Positions 18,641 through 27,954 of a stretch of 45,389 nt of DNA are shown here, piece by piece. The position numbers and the translations under genes are program-made. Below the pieces are notes generated by a model. The model was not told the origin of the DNA and did not search any database. It saw only the letters and a program-made list of their open reading frames with translations. The stretch comes from Cyanophora paradoxa (Eukaryota > Glaucocystophyceae > Cyanophorales > Cyanophoraceae). The stretch lies in NCBI GenBank assembly GCA_004431415.1, contig QPMI01000042.1:1-45389 (forward strand), written 5' to 3'. Positions within the stretch are counted from its first letter, which is position 1, and each line of letters begins with the position of its first letter.

Positions 18641-19563
18641 TACAGGTGCCTTTATTCGATAAACTCCAACTGAAACGAATTTCGATTCCATTCATATCAA
18701 TCAGTTCACCAAAGTAATCTTTAAACTCACAGTGAGTTCCCTTATCACCAGGTTTCTGTCATTATCTGAATAATTCGCATGCTCACCACTATGGTAAACA
18801 TAGCCGCCTATATCTTTACTCAATTGCATCTAAGGATTGCCCCTGGTTTGTGGTTGCGATTTCGGATTATATTGTGTCTGCTGGCAAAGGGGACAGCTCT
18901 TTAATATGCATGTACAGATACTGCTCAGCATTCATATCAGACATCTTCCTGCTGTCAAATAATATTGCAAGGGCTTAGATGAGAGTCTGGGTCCGAAAGG
19001 TGTTCCCCATGCTGGGTGATCAGGTGTAATAGGTTTGCCATCATACTTTAAAAGGTTCTCAGGTCGATAGGGGATCCACCACAGGAGGAGTGCTATAATA
19101 CCATTGGTGTATTCAGTAGAACTCACACCCAAAAGCTTCCCTATTCTCTGGTTGCTTGCAATAAAACGAAACTCATGGTTACTGTAAAACTCCACTTTAT
19201 AGGTAGTTGGTTATAGAATATCTTGAACTCAAAAGCTACTGTTTTGCCTGCAATGGTTTGGAAGCTTGAATAGTTCAGCCCATAATTATAGGGTGTGTGA
19301 CCCCAAAATGACCCTGGTTAATGTAGCCACTGGGAAGGGGATACACTTTCTGTGTGATGATTTCATTGTATGAACCATCTTGGTATTAAACTGAACTGTT
19401 AGATGATCAGTCCCACACTGTTATAGATACTGTTTGGAATCTCTGCATATAGAACCCTGCATTCTCTTGGTCTCTCTACTGGAGTTGTGAGAGTGACCCT
19501 GTAAGAGTTTTCATTTTGTCCTTGGCTTCTATCCCTGCTATCAATATTAACAAGTCGATTCAT
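18640..19563 (-). pseudogene. Minor capsid/penton-like protein 1, broken
   Basis: Starting from the ATG at 19561-19563, the frame reads MNRLVNIDSRDRSQGQNENS, YRVTLTTPVERP and LYAEIPNSIYNS. This is the opening expected of the minor capsid protein of Mavericks, virophages and related viruses, where an SRDR-like stretch precedes a beta sandwich whose second strand carries E-I-P-N-S. Later pieces include KTVAFEFKIFYNQLP, AEQYLYMHIKEL and, near the end, FGELIDMNGIEIRFSW, the characteristic final strands. Several frame changes interrupt it. It is divergently arranged with the next gene, with a 29-bp gap. Confidence 0.65.
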
Positions 19564-19592
19564 TTTAATATATAAATATAGATAAAAGAAGA
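19564..19592. promoter_or_regulatory. Divergent 29-bp start region between two minor capsid genes
   Basis: The sequence TTTAATATATAAATATAGAT is followed by AAAAGAAGA-ATG on the plus strand. The AT-rich core would serve both directions. The A-rich AAAAGAAG next to the plus-strand ATG matches the tract before paralog C (AGTAAAAGAAGCC-ATG). Confidence 0.5.
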
Positions 19593-20598
19593 ATGCCTGT
19601 GGATTACATCGAGGTTAGCTCATTTAATACAATCTCTGGTGATGGTCCCACATCAAGCTTTGTGGCAAGACTCCCAGTAGTTATGAGAATGTGAGGGCTG
19701 TGAGACTGGTATCAGCCGAATTTTATAACAGCATCCCTATGGTGAGTGGTGAAACCAAAGTTGGAGATGTGACAGTTGACAATGCATTTAGCATTTATTA
19801 TTCTGAACAAATCCTGGAGCTGGAAGTCAGGAATTCCAACAGTTCGCCCAGCTGCTGACTATGAACAATGGAAACAATTCATTATAAGTCGAAACACCCC
19901 ATCCAAAGCCACCAACAACTGGTGAATGTAATTAACTCTAAATTCGAAGCAAAATCCCAACCATCCTTCGCTGCAAATGGGATGAATCACTGAAACGAAT
20001 TATATTCCACTCAGCAATACCATTTTACTTGGCTTTCTCATAGCTGTGAACCAAGCCAACAAACAATCCAAAAGCTATTGAGTTCAGCTAGACTGCTTGG
20101 TCTTGATCCTGGAAGATATGGCAATTCCTCAATCCAATCACAAGTTTATGATGCTCTCACTGATGGAATCTTTACTGGTGGTCGAGTGAATGGCATTATA
20201 TCTTCTTTTGAGCCTGAGAAGACCAGGGACAGTGTTTTGTTTGTGAGAGTAAAGGAGCTGGGTGATCTGGTGCAATGTGGGATGGTCTTCTGACTGGTTA
20301 CTTTCACAAAATAGTGGTCCCTGAAAAGATTATGGTGAGCATGTAGTTTACAATTCGACAGAGGCTCATCCACTTTACAAATACTATAATAAGAAGGTTG
20401 GATTATCCACTTTCTCGGTTGATATTGTAAATGCTATTAATGAACCAATTGATTTTGAGGGTCAACCTGTTCATCTGACCTTTGAAATTCGCTATGGTGA
20501 TGAGCCAGCAGGAGACCCAGTTTATGAATACTTTAAGATGCGAATGTCACAGCTTCACCCTTCCTATCCAGTATTACAAGCTTCGCATAAATTAAGGA
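19593..20598 (+). pseudogene. Minor capsid/penton-like protein 2, broken
   Basis: From the ATG the frame reads VSSFNTISGDGPTSSFVARL, then after a shift YENVRAVRLVSAEFYNSIP. Later comes RDSVLFVRVKELGDLVQCG, and the closing strands TFSVDIVNAINEPIDFEGQP followed by HLTFEIRYG. The architecture parallels the divergent neighbour: opening strand, A-E-x-x-N-S strand, and a closing F-x-G-x-x-x-x-x-F-x-I motif. The two genes are therefore distant paralogs, probably penton and a second vertex or minor protein. Several frame changes are present; the end is placed at the stop near 20598 but is uncertain. Confidence 0.65.
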
Positions 20599-20644
20599 TC
20601 ATTGGTAGATTTTTTATGTTGCAGTATAATAAAAGAGATAATCA

Positions 20645-22008
20645 TGGATATCACTTCCACTCTTCAAAGACTTTCGCTGAAAGAAGCCCTAACAACCCAG
20701 AGGAGGCGAAAGCCTTTTTCCTGGATAACTCCCTTATGCTTGGACTCGAATCCAAGTCTAAGCCAGTTCTAGTTGTTGTGAATCCCAGCAATACTTTTGA
20801 GAATAATGTTGGAAATCGCATTTCCTTCAAGCTACCTCGCTACAATTTCTGTGGAAAACTCGAACTTGCTTTCGACCTACCAGAAATCACTTTGCTGGTG
20901 AAGATCTAGTTCGCAATGGATACACTCGCCCAGTTGGTGCTTTAGTTCAGCGACTTGAAATTACCTATGGATCTTACACCTACCACATCCCTTCTGATTT
21001 CCTTGCTCATTTCCCCTGGTCTATTATTCGGAGGATCAACTAGCTAAAAAGAAACGCTCAATGGGCATGGTTCATGGTATCCCTGCTCATGGAACCAACC
21101 GACTTGGTGGCTCATTTTTCGTTGAAATCCCAGTGCCTTGGCTAAATCACTATCTTCCCCTTGGTGCTTTATCTGGTGAAATGGTTGTTACTGTTTGGTT
21201 TAAGGATGCTGGAAAGGGTTATGTTGAAACTTCCTATGGTGGTCGCTCTCTCCCTGTTGTTGGTGGGACAGCTGCTGATAAGACAGAAGATGATGGTCTT
21301 GGTGATACTGCTAATGCTACACTTGCCCATGTTGGTCAAAACATCACCACTTTCAGTCTTGGTGCAACAACCCCTGCTATTTCAATTACTTCTCCTCGCC
21401 TTTACATGCATGCTATTAATGTTTCTGATGAGCTTTTCGCTACTGTAATTGAAAAAGTAAAGACAACTGGCATGGCTATTCCCTCCCTTGATATTGGATT
21501 TGTAGATGCCATTGCTTTTGCTGCCAAGGGCAATGCCCAGCCCAATCGAATTAACCTCTCTCAAATCTCAGGTCTTGTCTATGCTCTGCTTGTTTCAGTT
21601 CGTGATTATGAGACTGTTGACAAATCCAATGGCTCCCACAGTGTTCTTAAGACCTATGCCAACTCCAAAGAGATAACATTCACTGTGGAAATAAATGGTC
21701 AGCGACTTTTTGCCACTGAGCCAATTTCCCTACTCAAAGGAGCTGAGCTAATTGCTGATGCCTTCAAATGCTCTAACATGGATAAGGTTGCAGATAAATA
21801 TGTCCTTTCAGGTTTAAGTTTCTGCATTGATGGAGAGAAGGCGATTCGAAATATTGCTCAAAGTGGATTTGTTGACCTGACAAATTCCTCATCTTCATTC
21901 CTCACACTCTACATGCCCACAGATAAGACAATCAATGTTCAAGTTCGCGCTTTAATGCATAGTTTCCTCATTATAGACGGTTCAGGTGTTCGTAGAATCA
22001 ATTTATAG
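20645..22008 (+). CDS. Major capsid protein, double jelly-roll type (two frameshifts)
   Basis: Pieces in order are NRISFKLPRYNFCGKLELAF, HFAGEDLVRNGYTRPVGALV, QRLEITYGSYTYHIPSDFL and KKKRSMGMVHGIPAHGTNRL, followed by the intact 315-codon piece 21061-22008 with FFVEIPVPWLNHYLPLGALS and a C-terminal VRALMHSFLIIDG. The K-L-P-R-Y opening strand and the F-x-V-E-I-P-x-P-W start of the second jelly roll are features of Maverick and NCLDV-type capsid proteins. Frame changes occur near 20895 and 21018. The start is uncertain: the ATG at 20645 follows TATAATAAAAGAGATAATC, but the aligned frame is open from 20538. Confidence 0.82.
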
Positions 22009-22067
22009 ACCATATTCAGTCTCCCTGCATTATTTTTATCTGTCTTTATTTAGGAAGATCTACAACA

Positions 22068-22850
22068 ATGCAAGATTTAGAAGAGTTTAATGTTTCTGAA
22101 ATGATAAAAGGTGTTTTCAGAGCCATTTTTATAGGCAAAAGTTGTACGGGAAAAAGCGAATGTGTAAAGTATTGGTTAAAGCAATTACATGATGCCAAAG
22201 TTATTGATGTTGTCCTAGTTGTGAGTGGGACCAGCTTTAATCATTTCTGGAGAGAGGTTGCAACAGTAGAACTTGGTAAATGGGATGCTGGTTACATTTC
22301 AAAGCTTTTGGATGAAAGGCAGGAGAAAATCGAAAAAGGTGAACCTGTGAACCACATGTGTGTTGTTTTAGATGATTTAATTGATAATGAGATAATTGAT
22401 TTAACAAGAGACAAGGTGGTGTCATCTCTGTACAGTAGGGGCAGACATTCGAAAATATCCATTATCTGCATTACACAGAAACTCAGAAAAGTCTCTTCCA
22501 CTATTCGAGTTAATTCTGATTATGCTGTTTTCCTGAGTGCTGCTAATCGCAAAGAACTTGAAGCCATAGAGGAAGAATACAATATAATGCGAAACAAGGA
22601 GGACTTTTACAAAATGTTTGAAGAATATGTCCACTCCTATCAGTATATCGTTTGGTCCTCTGCTGGCTACTCAGTTAAATACTTTGTAGATAAAGCTGAG
22701 CTTGTCAAAGACTTCCCATTTCCTCGCTTCCACAGAAAGCCAAAAAAGAAAGAAGATGAACTGAAACCACCAGAGAAAGAGGAAGCCCCCAAAGAAGTGA
22801 AGAGCCAAGTCCATAGCAATAAATTGATGCGATATAAACGCGGTTTATAA
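22068..22850 (+). CDS. FtsK/HerA-type genome-packaging ATPase (A32-like)
   Basis: The 260-residue protein has Walker A GKSCTGKS at residues 23-30, Walker B VVLDDL at 99-104 and the downstream ICITQ strand whose glutamine acts as sensor in this superfamily. Length and layout match packaging ATPases of Mavericks, virophages and large DNA viruses, which pump the genome into the capsid. The C-terminal tail (from about 220) is very rich in K, E and P and likely flexible. It follows the capsid gene by 59 bp on the same strand. The frame is intact, unlike the capsid genes upstream. Confidence 0.92.
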   Translation: MQDLEEFNVSEMIKGVFRAIFIGKSCTGKSECVKYWLKQLHDAKVIDVVLVVSGTSFNHFWREVATVELGKWDAGYISKLLDERQEKIEKGEPVNHMCVVLDDLIDNEIIDLTRDKVVSSLYSRGRHSKISIICITQKLRKVSSTIRVNSDYAVFLSAANRKELEAIEEEYNIMRNKEDFYKMFEEYVHSYQYIVWSSAGYSVKYFVDKAELVKDFPFPRFHRKPKKKEDELKPPEKEEAPKEVKSQVHSNKLMRYKRGL

Positions 22851-22878
22851 AATTATCTCTCATTCTAATAAAGATACA

Positions 22879-23613
22879 ATGCCTCCCAAACGAAAGATAG
22901 GGATCCCAGCTGGGGCTGTTGGCTATTCAGGTGGTGGAAACAGTGGATCTATTAACACTGAACCAATGAAATTCAATGGTATGAACGAAATCAAACCCTC
23001 ACAACCCCAAGAAGACCCCCTTAATGCTGCCTATGAGGAATCAGTCGATGACAAAGCCCCACAAAGTTCAACTGCTGACCAACTGAACATTTCCCCTGAG
23101 ACAGCAAAGATGAAGTCTGTTGCTGAGGGTGCCAGGCGAATTATTGGGGCTGCTGATGACAAAGGTTTAGGCTTGCAAGATCTTTCACTGGCTCGCAAAG
23201 GTGAGGGTCTTAGTAAGGAATCAGACAAGGTAATTCAGTCTATGGCTGGTGAAGTCACATACAAGACTGCTCCCACTCAAAATATTCATCGAATTCCCAA
23301 GGCTCAATGGGATGAGATGACTGCTAAACTCAAAGATCTGGAAGCCAAATCAAGTGCCTTGGAGCAGTATGTTACTGAGAAGAAAGAGAGAGCCAAGCTA
23401 AAGGAGATGCTTCGAAAGGAAGTTTATAAAATGGGAATCACTGGTGTCCCAGATAAACAGTTTATTGCTAAGAAAGAGAACCAAATCGATGAGCAGGCAG
23501 TAGATGAAATGAAAACAAAAACCCAAAAGGGAACCATTGAACCTGGTGCCACCAAAGCTGAAGTAGAAAAGGGAGTTGCCCCAACAGTATATAAAAGACG
23601 AGTTTGGCTTTAA
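22879..23613 (+). CDS. Unknown coiled-coil protein in the morphogenesis block
   Basis: The protein has 244 residues. The N-terminal 130 are low-complexity and glycine/serine/proline-rich (MPPKRKIGIPAGAVGYSGGG). A strongly charged coiled coil follows (WDEMTAKLKDLEAKSSALEQ and on through EKKERAKLKEMLRKEV), then a basic tail. I do not recognise a family. The position directly after the packaging ATPase, 28 bp away, and the start-proximal AATTATCTCTCATTCTAATA suggest a late virion or scaffold protein. It occupies a slot where Mavericks often encode a protease or core protein, but no protease motif is visible. Confidence 0.75.
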   Translation: MPPKRKIGIPAGAVGYSGGGNSGSINTEPMKFNGMNEIKPSQPQEDPLNAAYEESVDDKAPQSSTADQLNISPETAKMKSVAEGARRIIGAADDKGLGLQDLSLARKGEGLSKESDKVIQSMAGEVTYKTAPTQNIHRIPKAQWDEMTAKLKDLEAKSSALEQYVTEKKERAKLKEMLRKEVYKMGITGVPDKQFIAKKENQIDEQAVDEMKTKTQKGTIEPGATKAEVEKGVAPTVYKRRVWL

Positions 23614-23635
23614 TTATCTCTGTTTTATTAGAGAT

Positions 23636-24136
23636 ATGGACATAATACGAAAGTTCTTCGAGATGTTCAGTCTGCATGTGGTGAGCAATTGCCACAGTGG
23701 ATGTTGTGAGACAACAGTGGAGTTTGAGATGTCAGATAATGAGGATAATGCCTCAGAAGCAAGAGAGAGAAGGAGATCAACAGTTTCTGTGGAGTCAATG
23801 CCAGCAGACCCACAGAGTATACATATGAGCAACAGGAGTATCCAAGGAGAAGTTCTTTGCCAGGCGAAAACGTTTTCTCAGCAAATATTAATGGAGGATA
23901 CAATTAGTTTGATCGAGTTTACCAGTGATGAGCCTTTAACTGAGGGTGCTATTAGACACATTCTAGCAAAGCAGAAACGATATAGAGAGGACCCAGAATA
24001 TAGAGAGTATAAAAAGCAGCAAGCCCTGGCATCCTATTATCGCAGAAAAGCCCAAAAAGAGGAGCAGAGACCCAGAGGAAGACCGATTAAATATTATTTG
24101 CCAACTGAAAGTAGCAATGGAACCCCAGGTCTATAA
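23636..24136 (+). CDS. Unknown basic protein with AT-hook-like motif
   Basis: I chose the ATG at 23636, 22 bp after the previous stop, over an upstream TTG that would overlap the previous gene. It is preceded by TTAATTATCTCTGTTTTATT, closely matching the tract before 22879. The 166 residues contain a cysteine pair near the start (CHSGCC), an acidic/serine-rich middle, a helical basic segment (AKQKRYREDPEYREYKKQQA) and RPRGRPIKYY, which fits the AT-hook core R-G-R-P. DNA binding is likely, perhaps to the packaged genome or to a promoter. It does not belong to a family I know. Confidence 0.7.
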   Translation: MDIIRKFFEMFSLHVVSNCHSGCCETTVEFEMSDNEDNASEARERRRSTVSVESMPADPQSIHMSNRSIQGEVLCQAKTFSQQILMEDTISLIEFTSDEPLTEGAIRHILAKQKRYREDPEYREYKKQQALASYYRRKAQKEEQRPRGRPIKYYLPTESSNGTPGL

Positions 24137-24223
24137 GAAAATTGAGAAAAAGCGGTCTCAGTATGCTACTGAGGCAGCTATAAAAATATATACAAAGGAA
24201 TTGGCTTTATACTTGCAATCAAG

Positions 24224-24445
24224 TCACAGATAACTTTTGTAAATATGCTTTTGTTGTTTTTTGTTTGCATTCTCAGACACTGAAACAGTAATGTGAATGT
24301 TTACTGATCTATTTCTCTTTGGTTTAGCTGCATACATATTGTAACCTATCAATCTCTGTGACATTTCGATATATGCTCCAATATCTCCATGCTTTATGCA
24401 TTTATCTAACTCAGTCATGGTCATCTCATCAAGAGTCTTTGCCAT
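24224..24445 (-). CDS. Small unknown protein, convergent with the AT-hook gene
   Basis: The 73 residues from the ATG start MAKTLDEMTMTELDKCIKHG, with a polar C-terminus. The frame can be extended upstream to a TTG at 24493, but no ATG is available there. A hairpin repeat lies just upstream of the start. No family is recognised. It is convergent with 23636-24136, whose stop is 87 bp away. Confidence 0.5.
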   Translation of the reverse strand: MAKTLDEMTMTELDKCIKHGDIGAYIEMSQRLIGYNMYAAKPKRNRSVNIHITVSVSENANKKQQKHIYKSYL

Positions 24446-24513
24446 TTTGTCTTCACTATACACAATCAAGTAAGCCTTAAGTATTCTTGTCAAATTTTGG
24501 TCTTTTCCGATAG

Positions 24514-24615
24514 GTGTGACAGGTGTGACAGGTGTGACAGGTCTATCCCATCGATTTTGAAAATCAACTTTTCACCAGGGCTTTCCTTGGGATGGACCTG
24601 TCACACCTGTCACAC
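24514..24615. repeat. Long hairpin repeat, copy 4 (internal)
   Basis: Three GTGTGACAG units then GTCTATCCCA; the opposing arm ends at 24615 in CCTGTCACACCTGTCACAC. AACCATTTTCAGTAAGG follows. This is the only copy away from the TIRs. It sits between the 3' end of the primase-helicase gene and the start of the small minus-strand gene, where a transcription terminator would be expected. Confidence 0.9.
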
Positions 24616-24674
24616 AAACCATTTTCAGTAAGGCTATAAAAATACATATAAATCTCAATCATCAATCGTTTTGT

Positions 24675-27001
24675 TTAATATTCGGCATCATCTTCATTGT
24701 CTTCCTGAACCCTTGTTATCTTTCGAATCCCAATATATCCTCTGGCAAGAATACCATTAACTCGTTTTCTTTCTGATTTAACATTGAAGATCTCCCTTAC
24801 TCTTTTCATAACAGATACACATTCAACTTTATCATCAACACTTTTGTATGATTTGTAAATGATATCACTGGAAACAAAGTCGTTAGCATTATGTGTAACC
24901 TCGAAATTATCTCGAAGCCATTCACCAATCTTATCATTTTCAGCTATAAAGTTAATTCCCTGTTCAATAATCGATTGAGGGGACTTCTTAAGATCTCTTC
25001 AACCTCTTTGTTCTTCCACATATCCAGTAATATCTTCATGTGAGCCATCTTATACTCATCATCATTGTGTAGAAGTGTGAACAGAGTTGGGTCAGCTTTC
25101 TTTTGACCAGCTTCTGGCTTCTCTCTGAATATATTATTGAATCTCTGATAGGAAAGTCTTCTTTGAATTGCAAAGTCTGGTTTATTTATAGTCAAATTGT
25201 CATTAGTTGTAATGTAGACCTGAAACATTGGGGTAAGGATAACTGGGTCTTTGAACAAGGCTCTCACAGTCATTTCATTTCCACCTGTGACCTCCTTAAT
25301 CTTGGAGATCTGCAGTTTATCACCATCTTCAGCCTCATTACTGAATACAAGTCGCTTTCCAAGAAGTTTGGCAAGTTCAGGAGTAGCCTCTGATGAGTTC
25401 TTTTTAGGCTTAGTCCAATAGGATATTTCGAGAGGGCTGTAATAGCGACCAGATATCTGTTTGCAGTATTCCTGAACAAGTGATTTACCATTAGCACCAG
25501 CACCAGTCCACATATAGAACTTCTGGGATTTAGTTGATCCACTAAGGGCAATTGCAATGGATGCCAGAAGATACTTTCGCTCTGCTGGATCATCCACAAT
25601 CTCTTTATAAATCTGATTGAGATGCTCTATTTTCTTGGGGTCTACATTTTCAGTATAGTCATAACCCACAGTCTTGCTCACCATATCTTCCAGTTTACCC
25701 TTTCTGAAAGTCATAGTTGTCAGATCAAATACACCATTTTCGAATCCAATCACATATGGTACAGTGTCAATCTTCTCAAAGAATTCATCATCATTCAGCA
25801 GTGGGACCAAGTCAGTCAGAAGGGATTTGCGAAATCCTGATTGTTTAAGATTTTTGGCAATGGTCATCAATGTTTTGGATCTTTCTTCGAAAGCTGCTTT
25901 GTTTTCCTCATCCTTTAAAGCTCTTTGACTATAATGCACAGCCCTTCCAAGGTATTGGGGGACAACAAGACGGCTTATATCTAGGTAAATCTTTAGGTTT
26001 GTGTCATCAAGCTCCCAAATCCCAGTATCAGTATTGAGTTTGAACCATGACTTTTTGGAGTATCTCCATGTATGTTTAAGAACCTCTTTGCATACTAAAC
26101 TCACATCATAATGAGCGCCACCAGAACCAGCGGATTTATCTATAAGATTAAAGATATCAGATTGCATTCCAATGCAGATGAATCGTTTTTTGCAATTTCC
26201 ACTGTAGCTTGACACAATGTATTTGTTATCATCTCCTTTAGCTTTCATAACATACCAGTTATTCGATTCATGTGAACCATTGCAGCATGGGCAATTGAGT
26301 CCCTTGTTAGCAGCATCAAAGTTAAAGCCAAGTTCAGTTTTAGAGATTATATTGGGATGCATAAATCCCATATCCACCAGCTCTTTGATAATATTGTTTT
26401 CAAGTTCATCATATGAGGTAGCATTAGCAGTATACTCACTCTTATAGATGTAGTTATCTATAATCCACTTTTTGAAGTCATCAGTAGGCTCATTGAAATC
26501 ACAGGTATCATCCCATGGGGAGATCACCCAAGCCTTGTTGACACTGGGACACACATTGATCAATCCAGAAGTTCCAGTTCCAGTGATTGTTTTCAGGTCA
26601 ACCTTTTCAAAGCCTTTAAAGCCTGGAGCCTTATCGGTGATTTTGAGTTTAGTGAACTCCTCAGGTCGTTTAAAGTAGACATGATAGCCTTTTTTAGTTT
26701 TTGCAATGGGCTGATTGGCATCAAAGTCATCAGGAAACATATCCCGGAATTTCTCAAAGTTCTCCTCATCATCAAAGTCAATAACCATCATGTTGTCTGA
26801 GAGCAGAATGCCCCAAGATACATACTGATTAGTTGCCAGCGCTTCCTCATACTTTTCCCAGGACCAAGCACCTCCCTTATGCTTGAAAACAGGGTCTTTG
26901 CTGTCAGGTTTCACTGGGATAATCATGTTTTTGGCTAGATCCTCATCAGATCTGAGCCAGTTAGCGAGCGATTTGAGCGATTTAGTCTGTTTGGCGTTCA
27001 T
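24675..27001 (-). CDS. Primase-polymerase/superfamily 3 helicase (one frameshift near the C-terminus)
   Basis: The N-terminal AEP primase has IIPVKPDSKDP, the metal-binding VIDFDDE (Asp75, Asp77), KTKKGYHVYF with His107 and VDLKTITG with Asp135. A CPCC...H zinc site lies near residue 240. The SF3 helicase has Walker A GAGANGKS near residue 500, LVFSNEAED as Walker B and YITTNDN as motif C. The 685-codon frame stops at 24944, but another frame continues from about 24975 with IIEQGINFIAENDKIGEWL and on to a stop at 24675, so the real protein is about 775 residues. It likely primes or unwinds during element replication. Animal Polintons usually lack such a gene; mavirus-like virophages and Polinton-like viruses have related ones. 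Confidence 0.9.
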
Positions 27002-27019
27002 TTTCAGCGATTGGGGGTC

Positions 27020-27055
27020 CCTTTTATATATATAGAAGATTTTTCTTTAAGTAGT
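27020..27055 (-). promoter_or_regulatory. Promoter of the primase-helicase gene
   Basis: Read on the minus strand: ACTTAAAGAAAAATCTTC then TATATATATAAAAGGG, with the ATG about 24 bases on. TTAAAG followed by TATATATA at short distance recurs before the genes starting at 27468 and 27842 (both minus strand), which supports a shared promoter class for non-structural genes. Confidence 0.6.
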
Positions 27056-27213
27056 TTTGGGTCCCCCAATCATTTTTTGTTGGAAATCGAGAAAGTATCC
27101 CTACGAAATATTTCCACACGACTTATCGAGTGGTTTAGATACAAAAAGGATGAATGGGTATTTCAGCGAATAAACAGCATATCCCAGCCTAGTAATATGC
27201 TGGGAAAAATAAT

Positions 27214-27468
27214 TTAGACATGTTTCAATTTTCTCCCTCGATTTGAGTAAGGGACATCATATAAATATTTTACAAAGCAGACTGCATTGGCTGCATACTT
27301 TCGCTGACATGAACTGGCTATTTTCATGGCTCTATAGGTATCATCGGTTTGATATAGATCTCTAAGCTGTGTGGCTATTTTTTCGTTAAACTTTTTGATT
27401 TGAGCCTTACCTTTTTCAGTTTGCTGGTATCTCTTCATAGCTCTCTTCTGGGCTTCACTGAGTGGCAT
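27214..27468 (-). CDS. Small basic protein of unknown function
   Basis: The 84 residues open with MPLSEAQKRAMKRYQQTEKG and KAQIKKFNEKIATQLRDLY and end in a basic RGRKLKHV. The short repeat-like start resembles the basic helical stretch of the protein at 23636-24136 (KRYREDPEYREYKKQ), perhaps a common nucleic-acid-binding helix. It has its own TTAAAG/TATATATA promoter and lies between the helicase and RING genes on the same strand, so an early regulatory role is plausible but unproven. Confidence 0.65.
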   Translation of the reverse strand: MPLSEAQKRAMKRYQQTEKGKAQIKKFNEKIATQLRDLYQTDDTYRAMKIASSCQRKYAANAVCFVKYLYDVPYSNRGRKLKHV

Positions 27469-27483
27469 TTTTCCTCTGTCTCT

Positions 27484-27512
27484 CTTAATATATATAGAGA
27501 ATTCTTTAAATC
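27484..27512 (-). promoter_or_regulatory. Promoter of the small basic gene
   Basis: Minus-strand TTTAAAGAATTCTC followed by TATATATATTAAGAG, ending about 16 bases before the ATG at 27466-27468. It is the same arrangement as at 27020-27055 and 27858-27892. Confidence 0.6.
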
Positions 27513-27524
27513 ATTTTTTGTTGC

Positions 27525-27842
27525 TCAGCCAAATGTAATTGTTTCAACATCACATGCATTGTAGTCCAGAATGTTGAACAAGGTGAACTCTGGATACTGT
27601 AATGTGTTTCTACAGAATGGGCATTTTGTATTCCCGACTATTTCCTCTTGCTGTTTCATGCATCCTATACAGACTGTCTTGAAGCATTGATCACATACAA
27701 ACTGATCATAGCTAGTCTCATCACATTTACATAAACTGCATAGAATTCGTTTATATTCTGAGTTTTCACAGGATTCATTTCTTTCTTTAATACTTCTCAT
27801 GATGGCTGAAATACTAAGCGTTCTTTGACCGTCCGGATTCAT
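27525..27842 (-). CDS. RING-finger protein (probable E3 ubiquitin ligase)
   Basis: The open frame extends into the polymerase start, but I chose the ATG at 27840-27842 (MNPDGQRTLS) because the promoter lies just upstream of it. The 105-residue protein has paired cysteines CSLC, CDQC, CIGC and CPFC in the order of a small C-rich RING. RING proteins recruit E2 enzymes to ubiquitinate targets; in a virus-like element this could modify host restriction or control element proteins. It is divergent from pPolB with 112 bp between the ATGs. The function is inferred from the fold only. Confidence 0.75.
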   Translation of the reverse strand: MNPDGQRTLSISAIMRSIKERNESCENSEYKRILCSLCKCDETSYDQFVCDQCFKTVCIGCMKQQEEIVGNTKCPFCRNTLQYPEFTLFNILDYNACDVETITFG

Positions 27843-27954
27843 TCTTGCTATTTGGCTTCTATATATATACAATATAAAAATTCCTTTAAGTATTTTCGCG
27901 TTCGGAATATCCCCATTTAAAACCTCCCCTTTTAGTAGGAACAAGTTAGGAACT
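27843..27954. promoter_or_regulatory. Divergent promoter region between RING and pPolB genes
   Basis: For the minus-strand RING gene the order is ACTTAAAGGAATTTTTATAT then TGTATATATATAG (27858-27892). For the polymerase, plus-strand AT-rich ATACAATATAAAAATTCC serves as a possible core about 80 bases before the ATG at 27955. The shared TTAAAG/TATATATA pair ties this region to the promoters at 27020 and 27484. Confidence 0.6.

Noticed and set aside
18932-19195. An independent 87-codon minus-strand gene
   Set aside because: It is the middle piece of the broken minor capsid-like gene starting at 19563.
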